DNA from: Kingdonia uniflora
Taxonomy: Eukaryota; Streptophyta; Magnoliopsida; Ranunculales; Circaeasteraceae
Direction of reading: 5' to 3'
DNA: 64,000 bases
Assembly (NCBI GenBank): GCA_014058105.1
Contig: JACGCM010002205.1
Coordinates: forward strand, 3,410,001-3,474,000
Shown here: positions 1-11,389 of the stretch, piece by piece
Layout of the letters: every line of letters begins with the position of its first letter
How positions within the stretch are numbered: the first letter of the stretch is position 1
Program-made: the position numbers and the translations under genes
Notes under the pieces: model-generated
What the model was told of the DNA's origin: nothing
The model's database searches: none
What the model saw: the letters and a program-made list of their open reading frames with translations, nothing else

Positions 1-400
1 TGTACAACAACATAGGTCAGAACGTTACATCATCTGGTCAAAGAATATCATACATCTACTTTGTAACGTTCACCATTAAGAATATTAATGGTCATCAAAC
101 AGTCATATGATGAGACCTCTAAATAGGACCAGAGAACTACAGATTAAAGACAAACAATTCTATAGAGAAGAATCCCTACTCCAAAACTCTATATGCTCAG
201 AGTATTTATTGTAATAAGCTAGCAACTTCAATAAGATAATCTTCTTTTTCTCAAAATCCTCAAGAGAGGTCGTGGTTTTTAACCCATTCAAAGGTTTTCC
301 GCGTTAAATTATCTTGTTGATTATTTTTCATCATTCTTGAGCATTCTAAACACATTTGGTATAAGGCTAAGTCTGAGTCCAAGAATTAGGCTATTATATT
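1..400 (+). repeat. 5' LTR of E1, 3'-terminal part
   Basis: This aligns base for base, with scattered substitutions, to 14440-14833, including the gaggtcgtggtttttaac block and the AAAGGTTTTCC block near the end. It stops directly before the primer-binding site. The TATA box seen in the 3' copy (tataaata) reads tctaaata here, so this promoter copy is mutated. Confidence 0.88.
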
Positions 401-418
401 TGGCACCGTCTTTGGGAA
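401..418 (+). other. Primer-binding site of E1
   Basis: The sequence TGGCACCGTCTTTGGGAA lies right behind the 5' LTR. It closely resembles the tggcgccgtctgtgggaa type found in plant Tat and related Ty3/gypsy elements, where a tRNA 3' end primes minus-strand DNA synthesis. I do not name the tRNA, because two positions differ and I cannot run a match. Confidence 0.75.
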
Positions 419-470
419 ACGAAGTTCTTAAACCCATTGTCTCAAAAACCGCTGATCATCTCCTTCCAGA

Positions 471-1791
471 ATGTCACCTCCTGGTCAGTGTATGCCAATA
501 TTTCAAGCAAAAGAAAATGCCACGCTAACAGATCTGAGGACCACCTTAAATTTTGAAATATAAAGATGAGTTGCTTTGAAGCAACAGCTCGCGAGTATAC
601 AGGATGCACTGAAGGTTCTACAGGGTCAGAAAGTCCCTGCCCAGAAGAACAAAGCCGTGCAACCTGAAGGCTCGCGAATTTCCATTCATGATAGAATATG
701 ACCTCCTCCAAAAGGCAATCACGTAGGAGGTACATATCGATCGAACCATCATCAACAGGAAATGGAACCCATCCCGATTCAGGAGGCCCACCAGGAAGTA
801 GATGGAGGCCCAGTGGGAGTCAGGCAGATTAAAAATTTAACTTGAAGAGCTCGAGTCCCAGCAAAAGACGGTATAAGTGAAGGGAGTGACGACCATAATC
901 ATGGAGAGGGACGCGTCACCCGCCTGACCACCGCAGCACGACAATAGATGACCCAGGAACATATCGAGAGACGAATTAAAGTAATGCTCGAGTCCCAGAC
1001 TTCGACTTAAGGAATCCATAAAAGATTATAGAAGAGCCCGATCACACATGAGCTATTGTATGGTGAGGTCCCCACTGGGTTCCATACTCCAAAAATCCAC
1101 AAATACAAAGGAATAGATCCAGTAAAGCATGTCCAAGAGTTTCAGGATGCTTTGGGCCTACATTCTATATCCAACCACATTCTCTGCCGGCTCTTCCCAA
1201 CAAGCTTGTCCGGCAAACCTCTGCGATGGTTCCACACACTACTTGAAGGATCCATCATAACTTTTGAACAACTGCAAGAGCTCTTCGTCAAGAATTATTT
1301 GCACAACAAAGACAAAGAAGAGAATCGATACTCCCTTTTTAGCCTTAAGCAGATGTCGGGAACTCGAGACATTCACTAAGAAATTTTTAGAGTTAGCTCG
1401 GAAAGTAGATCGGCTCGACCAGAAGATTACCATTTCGGCTTTCACCAATGCGTTACTTGTTGATGGAAGGGCGAAGGAATACCTAGTCCTCAACAAACCA
1501 ACAACTCTAGAAGACATGATCGAAAAGGTTAACAGTTATATCGATCTGGAAAGAATGGTGTCTAACCGACAGAAACCCCAGAAGTCAGCATTAACAGTTC
1601 AAAATCAGTCAGCTAGCCAGGACTTTAATCGTACAGCCGATCAGGGTGGAGACAGGAAACAGAAAAAAACTAACGACGAACGACCTCAAAAGGGGAATAA
1701 CTTGCCCAAACCCTACCTTCCCAAAATGAATGTGACCATAGCCAGCATTTATCCTATACTTCAAAAGGATTGGTTCTTCTGTAATGAATAA
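471..1791 (+). pseudogene. E1 gag (capsid) pseudogene
   Basis: The likely start is the ATG at 471, 53 bases after the PBS (MSPPGQC...). Stops follow soon after, then a helical stretch (LKQQLASIQDALKVLQG) near 575-625. The capsid core is clear from about 1056 (GEVPTGFHTPKIHKYKGIDP, then RWFHTLLEGSIITFEQL), a Retrotrans_gag pattern. Near 1350 the frame shifts by one and continues as ELETFTKKFLELARKV...TLEDMIEKVNSYIDLE up to 1791. Gag would build the virus-like particle. No CCHC zinc knuckle is visible before the frame ends. It is inactive because of the shift and stops. Confidence 0.82.
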
Positions 1792-2016
1792 TATCTCCAA
1801 CCCATTGAGAACAAACCATATTGCATTCACCACAAGGTCAGACATCATGAAATAGAATACTACTTTGCCTTACAGTGGTTGTTAAAGTATATTTTCGCCG
1901 ATGGAAAAATGCATGAGTACATTGTCGACGTCGAAAGCTACATGAACGGGAGTTACAAACTCCCTACAAATGTCGTACAAGCCAAAAAACCGGCATGAGA
2001 GAAATACTTATACCTT

Positions 2017-2580
2017 ATGTCATTCTGCCACTTCGTTGAGACTCAGATCGTCAACCAATTAAACAGAACTAAGAGAAGATGGGTCAGCCAATGTCACGAT
2101 CTGTCCATGAAAGACAAAGAAGCTCGTCTACTTCCTGTTTCCAATTTTCAACGAATAGGAATTTCTTTCGACGACTGTGACGTTCGTCATATCAACTATC
2201 CTTACCATGAGGCTTTGGTGATCATGTTAAAAATGTAAAATATGGTGCTTCACACGATGATGATAGATACTGGAAGTACTATCGAATTACTTTTTCAAAG
2301 CACAATTGTTCAGATGGGACTGGCCAGCAAAGTATAGCCCAATGATATTGATATCTGTGGATTTAACGGATCTAATGAAGAACGTGTAGGAAAAATCATA
2401 CTTCCTATCTCGATAGGACCTGTGACACTCGACTTTGTTTTTTATGTTATCAATACGAAATCCCATTATTTGGGTATAATGGTGTCATGCTGGTTACATA
2501 ATATGCGAGTTATTCCATCCACCTATCATTTGGCGCTGCGATTTGAGTGGGATGGCAGCGTATACGAGATCAGAAATTAG
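2017..2580 (+). pseudogene. E1 protease region
   Basis: The open stretch 2017-2238 ends with ISFDDCDVRHINYPYHEALV, the segment that precedes the aspartic protease in Tat polyproteins. After one in-frame TAA the same frame continues with MMIDTGSTIELLF; DTGS at 2266-2277 is the catalytic motif of retroviral-type aspartic proteases. A downstream CGFNGSNEE-like loop near 2360 fits the same fold. The protease would cut the Gag-Pol polyprotein. The catalytic motif is intact but the domain is interrupted. E2 has a better preserved copy at 54698-55207. Confidence 0.75.
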
Positions 2581-2880
2581 AAGCTCGCTCGAGCATGTTA
2601 CAATTTTGTCGTCATCGTTCTAGAACCTCAGAGCCACAACTCGCATACCAGTTATAGAAAATGACAGGAAAAATTATAAAAAACTATACAATAAACTCTG
2701 CAGAAAACCAACTGCCAAGCGTAAAAATAACTGAGTACGTCGAAATCAGTGGCGAAAAGTGAGGAGCATACATTGGCACACTTTTGCCAACCACAGAACG
2801 AGATGTCCTCATTCAGTTCTTCAAAAACAACAGTGATGCATTCTCTTTGGCATTTTACAAAATGCCAGGTATTGATCTCA

Positions 2881-3676
2881 ATCTAGCTTGCTACAAGATC
2901 AATTTAAAAGACAATGCTGAAGCTGTCAAATAGAAGCAGAGGACCTTAGCACCGAGATTTCAAGAAGAAGTAAATAAAGAGATCGACATACTTATCGAAG
3001 TTGGCTTTACCAAGAAGGCTAATTACCCATAATAGATTTTGAACATTGTGGCTGTCCCAAAGAAGAATGGCAAGATCAAAGTGTGCGTGGATTTCACGGA
3101 CCTCAACAAACATACTCTAAAGGATAGTTTTCCACTTCCTATTTTTAACCATCTGCTCGATTCTACTGCATGACACAAACTCTATCCATGATGGATGCCG
3201 CATCAGGATACAATCAGATACCTATACTACCTGATGACCAAGGGAAGACAACTCTCATTATAGAACATGGCTAATACTGTTATAAGGTCATGCCTTTTGG
3301 TCTCAAGAATGTTGGAGCCACATATCAACGGTTGATGACACAAGTGTTCAAAGATCATCTCAAAAAAATGATGGAAGTCTACATCAATGATATGTTGTGT
3401 AAATGTCTTAAAAAGGAACACCATATTACAGACTTGCGCACTACTTTTGAAATCCTCCGTTCCTACAAGATGAGACTCAACCCTGAAAAGTGCCAATTTG
3501 GGGTCCAGTCTAGAAAGTTCTTGGGACATTTAATCAGTAAGAGAGGCATAAAAGCTGATCCAGATTGTATTCACGCTTTACTATCTATGCCTTCGCCGAA
3601 AACAAAGAGAGACGTACAGAAGTTTGTTGGCAAGATCACCGCAATAAATTATTTTGTTTCGAAGTCTTCAGATTGA
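2881..3676 (+). pseudogene. E1 reverse transcriptase
   Basis: The domain begins near 2940 (LAPRFQEEVNKEIDILIEVG), passes through PKKNGKIKVCVDFTDLNKH at about 3055-3115, breaks at stops and shifts near 3170-3290, and continues open to 3676 with MPFGLKNVGATYQRLM, then the thumb and connection (FGVQSRKFLGHLISKRGIKA). The catalytic box reads YINDML instead of YIDDM or YVDDM, so the first catalytic aspartate is asparagine. Together with the stops this makes the enzyme dead. Confidence 0.88.
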
Positions 3677-4160
3677 TGTCGACGGTTGTTCAACCTTTTA
3701 CGTGAAGGGACAACAAAGAAGAAGTCTATAAAGGATCCCGAGATCGAGTAAATTACAGAATGTGAAGCAACATTTCAAGAGCTCAAATTTTACTTGGGAT
3801 CACCTCCAGTGATGAGTACACCTAACGAAGGGGAAGAACTCACAATATATCATGCGGTTACCAAAGAATCGTTAAGTTTTGTCTTCATTCGACTTGATGG
3901 GAAGACAAAAAAACCTTTCCATTTCATCAGTAAGACTCACTCCTATAAAGTCCCGGTATACCAAGATCAAGAAATTTCTCTTAGCTCTCGTGTACACATC
4001 GCAAAAGTTAAGATAGTATTTTCAAGCACATTCGGTTCGAGTGGTGACAAATTACTCTTTACGAGAGATTTCATCCAAACGGGAATAATCCAGACGAATA
4101 CAAACATGGTCGGTCAGGCTTGGCGAACACGACGTCCATTTTGGACCACGACACTCTAAA
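3677..4160 (+). pseudogene. E1 RNase H (RT-linked copy)
   Basis: The open stretch 3794-4159 begins GSPPVMSTPNEGEELTIYHA and carries LSFVFIRLDGKTKKPFHFIS, matching the RNase H-like domain that directly follows RT in Ty3/gypsy Pol. E2 has the counterpart GGPSIMSTPVEGETLTIYLS at 53530-53742. After YQDQEISL the expected LEKLALALV-like helix is shifted out of frame. It would degrade the RNA strand of the RNA:DNA hybrid. In Tat elements this copy is usually followed by a second RNase H, as here. Confidence 0.75.
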
Positions 4161-4279
4161 AAGGGTTTTGCAATAACAGATTTCCTCACAGACTTCCCAG
4201 TATAAGATCCTGACTGGGAAAAAGATAATACAAATAACAGTAAGGAATACTTCAAAGAAAAGTGAGACTGGATAACTTA

Positions 4280-4690
4280 AAAGGGATGGCGTCTTTTAAC
4301 TGATGGATCTTCCGGACCTGTAGGGTCAGGTATCAGTATCTTACTTATCATACCTTCCAATGATAGGATCGAGAAAGCAACCAGACTCAATTTTGAAGCA
4401 ACCAACAATAAGGCTGAGTATGAAGCAATGATTCACAGTCTAGATATGGCTCTAGAGATTGGAGTCTCCGAATTATCTGTATACACGGAATCCTTACTCA
4501 CTGTGAACCATTACACAGAAAAATTCTAGAAGAACGGAAAGATGGTCGACTACGCAGTAGCAGTAGCCGACAGAATGAGCAGATTCAAAAGAATTACTAT
4601 CAAACATTTACCGCGCGGAGAAAATTAATATTCGGAATCTCTCGCGTACCTGGCAGGAATACTTGGTACGGAGTCACATTATCTAAAAAT
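4280..4690 (+). pseudogene. E1 second, archaeal-type RNase H (aRNH)
   Basis: Translation from about 4283 gives WRLLTDGSSGPVGSGISILL, then ATRLNFEATNNKAEYEAMIH and SLDMALEIGVSELSVYTESL. This is the bacterial/archaeal type I RNase H pattern: a first catalytic Asp in TDGSSG, a Glu in AEYEA, and an expected third Asp that reads Glu in YTES. Several stops interrupt it, for instance after HYTEKF. A second RNase H of this type between RT/RH and integrase is an established feature of the Tat lineage. Related copies lie at 52681-53244 (E2) and 34535-34960 (F4). Confidence 0.82.
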
Positions 4691-4829
4691 TGAATTATCA
4701 TCATCCCCCAACATTAACATCATAAGCTCGAATTTTGTTAATACTTGAGGCATTCAAAAGGACGGGTACAATTGGAAACGACCTTACCTCAAGTATATTG
4801 GGACTAAAAACACATTTGATGGCAAACTC

Positions 4830-6019
4830 CCTTCAGACCTCTTGGAGAAGAGACGCGTACTTGATAATGTTAAGCTATACATCGTGGACAACGGTCTCTT
4901 TTACAAAATTTTGGTCACAGGACCGTATCTCGAATGTTTGTCAAACAAAAAAGCTCAGAAGTTTCTACACGAACTCTATGGGGGACTTGTGGTTCCCATG
5001 CAGCGGGACGATCTCTCGCAAATGGAGCTCTTACTTAAGGAGTTTTTTGGCCCAAGATGAAAACTCATGCCATTGAACTCGTAAGCAAGTGTGATGCCTG
5101 CCAAAGACATGGCCCCCAAATTCGAGCTCCAGCCTTGGAACTCCATTCCAAAAACGCTGCTTGGCCATTTAAAAGATGGGCCCTCGACCTCGTAGGAGAA
5201 TCCCCATGGCACTGGGCCAAAGGAAACACCTCCTCGTAGCAACGGATTATTTCATAAAATAGGTAAAAGCAGTCCCTCTATGCTACACACGCGAAGAAGA
5301 AGTCATTAAATTCATCTGAGAAACTATTATCATCCGATTCGGTTGCCCCCATCTCATTAGAATCGACAATGGACCTCAGTTCGTTGGCTCCAAAGTCGTT
5401 GAGTTCCTCAATCAACACAATATCATCCACTCCCCTACAAATCCATATTACCCTCAAGGGAATGGCCAGGTAGAAATCACTAATCGAATTATAATGGATG
5501 GGATCAAAAGGCGCTTGATAGAAAAGAAGGGCAATTAGGTCCAAGAACTGCCACATGTCCTATGGGCGTATCATACAATACCTCGGGTATCAACTGGATG
5601 AACACCATTCTTATTAGTGTATGGTACAGAAGTAATCATCCCCACTCTATATCATCACCCAATACGGGACCATACCATGACGGATGAAGAGAATGAGTAC
5701 CTTGTTGGCATGTAACATGAATTAGATCGAGAAAACTAGAAAAAGAGGAATCATGAATTTGGGAAGATATCACCAAGCTCTAGCCTGATCTTATAACAAA
5801 CACGTTCATCACAAAGAGTTCAAAATCAAAGACCTCGTACTATAAGAAATTCCCTAATACATAAAGGAAGCAAGCGCTGGGAAACTGTCTGAAAATTTGG
5901 AAGGCCATTTTGTTATTGTTGAAAAAAATGGCATTGGTTCTTACGATCTTGCCACTAAACATGGAGATCGAATCCCTAACCCTTGGAACACGAAGAGATT
6001 AAAATTGTGTCGCCGATAA
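4830..6019 (+). pseudogene. E1 integrase
   Basis: Order seen: a linker (RRVLDNVKLYIVDNGLFYK, 4842-5060); the second half of an HHCC finger (CDACQRHG near 5090); catalytic core residues in RWALDLVG (first Asp, about 5180), RIDNGPQFVG (second Asp, about 5360) and GNGQVEITNR (Glu, about 5465). The C-terminal part follows (PHVLWAYHTIPRVSTG, then GSYDLATKHGDRIPNPWNTK), ending at a TAA at 6017. Stops and shifts are spread through it, including between the two halves at 5060 and at 5239. It would insert the DNA copy. It ends the sense coding part of E1. Confidence 0.88.
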
Positions 6020-6256
6020 AAATCCATCACAGTGTACTTTTCTACAAATCGATCTATCATCTTGTATGACGATCTTACATCAATGAAAGACTTATGTTCG
6101 ATCCAAATACATCTAAGTACTTTCTACTATTTCATACAGTACTCTATTTAACACATTCATCGTACCTCAATCTGACACCAATGAAATATTTATGTTTAAT
6201 TGCCCTATACTATAGTACTTTTCTAATATATCCAACAAGTACTTCTATATACAGGT

Positions 6257-6476
6257 TACAGATTGTTTGTTGCTTCGGCCAAACTGATCATCTATTATAT
6301 TTTAGATCGTTTGCTGCTTCGGCCAAATTGATCATCTATTATATTACAGATCATTTGTTGCTTCGACCAAATTGATCATTTATTACATTACAAATCATTT
6401 GTTGCTTTGGCCAAACTGATCATCTATTACATTACAGATCTTTTGTTGCTTTAGCTAAACCGATCAGCCACCTATG
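6257..6476 (+). repeat. Five 44-bp tandem repeats in the 3' region of E1
   Basis: Five head-to-tail units of 44 bases start at 6257, 6301, 6345, 6389 and 6433, each with a core like ttgttgcttcggccaaactg followed by atcatctatta. The last unit decays after about 35 bases. They sit about 240 bases after the pol stop. Short tandem arrays in this place are known for Tat elements, whose 3' untranslated regions can seed satellite DNA. Confidence 0.92.
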
Positions 6477-6859
6477 CCCCAATACGATTGATAACTTCTG
6501 GGGACTATCCTATACAATAGATGTTCGACTAATACGGTATCGATAATATAACAGAAGGTTCGTATAAATTAGCTTTCTAGACATTCCAATTTTTATACAA
6601 TATACGCGTTAGTATACATAGCGTATCCCCATAATTGTTACACCTCTCTAGAGCTATCACTCGAGTTGTCACCTCTATTAGAAGGTCTCGCAACGTCAGG
6701 TGCACAACTCGCGTACAGCCGTTGATGCATAAACTCCGGCATTTTTCCAGTAACGATCTTCTTTCCATCTCTAACCATACGTTGTCTCAGAATCACAATT
6801 TTGGCTACCATGGGACCTAAATACTAACACCGTGTCGCCTCCATGTTGCACTGTGCACT

Positions 6860-9096
6860 TTATCCAACAATAACATCATTCACTAGCTCATTTTCTTTTT
6901 CCAATCTCAGGAACTCTGACGCAAAGAACGAAATCACTACTGTCATATCTCTTTCATATACATTACCTGTTTCAGTCTTTACCTGCTGAGGCAGAATAAG
7001 CTCATTGAGTTTAGTTTGAGTTTCCTGCAGCGAAGTCTTCAAATGCTTGTACTACTTCTTTACTCGACGTTTCTCATCAAGCATAACATAATTCTGAGAC
7101 TTCAACACTGTCAAGAACTCATCCATAAGATAGATAAGAGACTATGACCCATCATGTTCTGCTTCACGACTTTCCCATTCTACCCATCTTTTATCGAGAC
7201 GTATCTCCACCTGAAATAGGTCAGCATCAATCTTCTTTTTCGCATCCCGCAGTTTCGTATTTTTATCCAGGTGCTCTAAGGCATTTAACTTCAATCCTTG
7301 TATGGTATGATCTAGAGTGACTATTTTGATCCAAGCAACATTTATGTTTTCGTTCTATCTATTACGGGCCTATTCCATCTTCTTTATCAGAACGTCAACG
7401 ACTAGCCATAACACTTCATACTTAGAAGCATGAGCTTGCCTATCAGCTGCATCTGCTTCGAGCACATTAACTTGGAATTATAAGTCTTTTACATTCATAC
7501 CTTCCTCCTCTAAGTCTGCAGTAGTTTTGAAATTCAAACTCGAGCTGATGTCAAATCTACTCCCTGCTGGCTCGCTTGCCTCGAGCAACCTGTCAATTCG
7601 ACATCTTTCTTTCTTATAATTTCTCTTAGCTCATCTATTTTTCTCAGTCCGTTGGCTAGATCTACCTTTTCCTTCTGTAGATCCCCAGACGATCGAGCTC
7701 TAACATCTCGTTCTTTCACCATCTTCACCTTCGTTCTTTCTACTAATTCAGTAGTACTTTTTAGTGCGACCTGACTTGAACTTAGCTCAGCATTCAGTTG
7801 TTCGTTATGGGCGCGCAAAACGTTACACTGACTTTGAACAACTACTAATTCTACCACTTATCACAGTTTACATTTATAAACAATTCGATTGTACCAACAT
7901 ATTACTTCTCGCAATTAACAAGTTTTAAACAAGATCATGGTATCTGAGTAATATCAATACACTGTTTCATTCATTATCACAGAAAACAAATGTCATTTAT
8001 CATTAATAACAGTATATAATGATCTAACACATATGCAAGGCCAGTAAAGAAAACCGAAAATACCCTATTTTTTATTCTTCAAGGAATGGGAAGACTGCCC
8101 TTTATCCCTCGTACTCTTTACGTTCGTTACTTGCACATCTATCAGAGTAGTAAAGGTCACCACCTCCTTCGGGCATTGCTTACGCCGCGATTGAGGTATC
8201 AAGCTTTCGACCTCCTCCTCACCCTCTTCTGATGTCAGTTCTCTAGACCTCAGAATTGTTTTGTCAACTTTGGAAAACCACATATTCTCAGCCTTGGCAT
8301 TTTCCACATCAATATCCTTCACATAACTCGTCATGAACTTTCTAAATTTGTTCTCTACCCTAACAGTTATCTTACATAAAATTCAATAACACTGTTTATA
8401 TGACGCTCATGTTCTGTTCGAGAAGAGACTCTTGCTCGCGATGGATATAGATGATCCTTCAATGTCATTTGCGCTTTATGCAGCCGCTGACATGTGTCTT
8501 TCTACAATACACCTAAAGCTTCCAAATCCGCTTCTACCTTCATTCGAGCAACCACATCTTTTTTGCTCTACATGTTGTAATAAATCATCCTGTAACCCCT
8601 TTAATTCACCCTCTAATCACTTTTGAACCTCTATTTGCTCTTTCCTTATCCTGAAAAATACTATTCTCATAGCCCTCCGATCCTACATAAAACCAAACGC
8701 ATGAGATAAAGGTTCTACATCATCTTATACAACAGACACGCCAACTTGAGCAGAGCACTTTCTCGCCTCTAAACTATGACGTACTTCTTGAGCTAAAAAC
8801 ATAACTCGAGCTTGGTCCTGCACTATACCTCTCTCCTTCAAAAGCTCTACATAAGATTTTTTTAACCCTCATTCATTATCTACTTCGATCTCAAAATACA
8901 ATGTCAGAGCTATTAACATACTCTGACACCTAGCCTTATTACTCGGGTCGTTAAAATAGGTCAACTCTTTTAGTTTCCGAACTAATGAACCCCTTTCCAC
9001 TTCCTTCCTTAACACCTCATCTCTTTCTATTTTTATTTTAGCATATCTACATTGAAGTTCATATAGCTCTTTAAAAGTTTTCTCTGAATTCAACAT
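6860..9096 (-). pseudogene. E1 antisense coiled-coil ORF fragments (3' part of ORF-b or a second extra ORF)
   Basis: Several open pieces on the - strand encode helix-rich, Lys/Glu/Leu-rich protein: 8869-9096 (LYELQCRYAKIKIERDEVLR), 8065-8334 (LTSEEGEEEVESLIPQSRRK), 7534-7857 (long coiled coil with ELSSSQVALKSTTELVER and KVDLANGLRKIDELREIIRK) and 6860-7042 (ETQTKLNELILPQQVKT). They lie antisense to gag-pol, between the 44-bp repeats and 9365. They are in different frames with stops between. They could be the degraded tail of the ORF ending at 9365, or a duplicated coiled-coil section. No enzyme motif is visible. Confidence 0.5.
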
Positions 9097-9364
9097 AAAA
9101 TTCCTTCTCTTATATTCAGTTTTTTTAACTACCTATTGAATACGAGCCACGGAATCCCACGCTCTACTCAATGATCTCTCCAGCTCGGAGTTCATTTTTT
9201 TCAGTCGCTCTATATCCTACACAGAGTAGAAATATGTTGTTATAATTCTGACATTCAAAACAAAAATGTTTCAAATTATTACTCAAACTTCAACAGATAT
9301 AGAGTACTATCACTTTGGTGTCACACGAACTATATCAAATCAAAAACAGAATACCACAGAAGGT

Positions 9365-11386
9365 TTAGAGATTCTTGTCGAGCTCTATCTTAGATGGAGG
9401 ATCCAATGTTTGCCCAACCAGATGGCTTAGATCAACACGATTAGAAGAAGGATACAATGTTTTTTCAGCTGCTCGGACTGGTTCAACACTCCCTGGTGGA
9501 AAATCCAACACCTTCTCTTGAGAAACACCAGCGTCTGCCATCACCTCTTCCGAAGCCTCTGAAGGAAACTCAATTTTCTTATACCTTCTGACCCGGCCTA
9601 GTTCCACATTAGCTTGGCTCAATCCAAAATCATAGTAGGATTGGATGAAGTGATTTCGTTCCACTTTTAGGGCCTTAACTAATTTTGACATCACATTATT
9701 ATGGGCCACCAGCTCTGAGTATTTTGTCACGAACTCTGCAACCGCTCTAGCCTCTTCAACTCTCTGCTCCTTCGCCAGCTTGAGCTCAGCTTTGAGCTCC
9801 TTTAGACGAGCATATTGGTATTTGAACTTCTTCAAGTGAGCATATTGAACTTTGAACCTCATTGTAAGATCCCCGAACTCCTGACTCTTCTGTGCCAAAC
9901 ACTTTTGTGTCCCCTTAAACAACATTGAGAGCTGCTAGTACAAGCATACAGAGTCAAAATCAGCACAACAATTTGCAGTTCGAATACAAAAGCAATTAAG
10001 AACTTAAATTTTTTTTACCGCAAAAGTATGTTCGCAATACTCCGCATCGAGCTGCTCTCGGTCCATCGCAGCCATCGAGCAATATTTCAGCTCCATCTCT
10101 GCCATCTTATCTGAGGCGAGAGGTTTAGTTCAGGCACTACCCTCTTCCTCATGCTTTATTCTTTTAAGCAAGGACTTCTTGACCTCAGCAAGAACAACTT
10201 CAAGATTCTCATCCACATCGCCAGATATCGACTTTGCGATCTCTTGTGCCGTGGCCACCCCTGGTGACAGAGGCACTATGCTGAGCTGGCCTCACGGGCA
10301 GCCAAACATTTCGCTTGGTACTCTGAGATACAGGAGGCGGCACAATAAAAGAATATCAGCAACAGTCTAGACAACTTTTCCCTCAGCCATATCTCGTTTC
10401 TCCTGAGCTCGCTGAACCTTGAAAACTCTAGAATCTACCCTTTAATCTTTACGGATACCCAACTTACTAAGTACCTTTTTTAGCTTGCCTGGATCTCGAG
10501 CAACACAGTCGAAGAGGCTGGTCTTGTCCGGAGTAGATAAAGGCTTGGGCTCTGCCAAAACAAGGAACATATCATTAAGTAACAGATCGAAGCCAAGTAT
10601 AGTTTATTGGAAGATTGGTCAACATTAGTTATTCAGCTTATAATATCTATGGTTCAGTTCGAGCGTTGGTTCATCTAGAACCTGCATCCAGTTACCCTCT
10701 CCCCACATAAGGTGGTCATTCCATGGTCTATCCGCAGATTCAAAATAATAAAAAATTGGCCTAGCTGAATCACTATACAGATAACCACTACATTGACCTT
10801 CGACATATTTCTATTTATAAAACTTCATTACATCTTCATCTTTGAACTGCTTCGCAGTCCCTTCCTTCTTCCATTTCTCATTTAGTACCTCACATACCCT
10901 CATTATTTCGTAAATATTCTCATTTAACTGAGCAGGGCAACACTGTAGCACATTCATAACCCCTTTCTGAAAGAAGGTTAGAGGAATTTTAAGGCCATAT
11001 GCGACCTGATTCAGGAAACACAAAAACCCATCCCTCAGACCTGACAACCCGAGACCATTATAATATGAGAGATTAACACCCTCACCAATCCCTTTATCCT
11101 TCTTCCACTTTGCCAAGAATGGGACTTGGTAGTAAATAGCCTCCACCCCTTTACCGGGGATATAGGCCCTAAACCATAAATATTGCTCCTCCACATAAAC
11201 TTCCTATTCTCCCTGCAATTTCTTTTTATATTTCAAATACTCTTTCTCTACATCTACCCCCTCAGGGTATATCATAAGGACTTTCTCTCTCTCCGATCTA
11301 TCCTCCCTTTCTATCACCTCCTCAACCCTACTGGGTTCCCCACCCTCAATGCTTCTCGCACCACTGTTTACAACTTCCTTCATCAA
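9365..11386 (-). pseudogene. E1 antisense extra ORF (ORF-b), Transposase_28-like core plus coiled coil
   Basis: Read on the - strand from 11386. The piece 11386-11204 is acidic and basic (REDRSEREKVLMIYPEGVDV) and is joined in the same frame, through one TAG at 11204-11206, to 11194-10811. There GVEAIYYQVPFLAKWKKDKG and GLKIPLTFFQKGVMNVLQCC lead into CPAQLNENIYEIMRVCEVLN. The 'GLxxPLxxF...VLxxxxxxxxQLxxNxxxI' pattern is that of Pfam Transposase_28, 'putative gypsy type transposon', known from extra ORFs of Tat elements. A linker (KPLSTPDKTSLFDCVARDPG, about 10500) follows, then a 186-residue coiled coil at 9925-9365 (YARLKELKAELKLAKEQRVE). E2 carries a homologue at 48713-50870. The function is unknown. 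The antisense ORF (gene23) of the maize Tat element Grande is a known parallel. Confidence 0.68.
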
Positions 11387-11389
11387 ACT

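Noticed and set aside
5278..5556. 92-residue open frame on the - strand inside the E1 integrase
   Set aside because: It is the exact shadow of the integrase core (RIDNGPQF, GNGQVEITNR) on the other strand.
6257..6476. Regular repeats that could be mistaken for a CRISPR array
   Set aside because: Units are contiguous 44-bp copies without unique spacers, in a plant retrotransposon.
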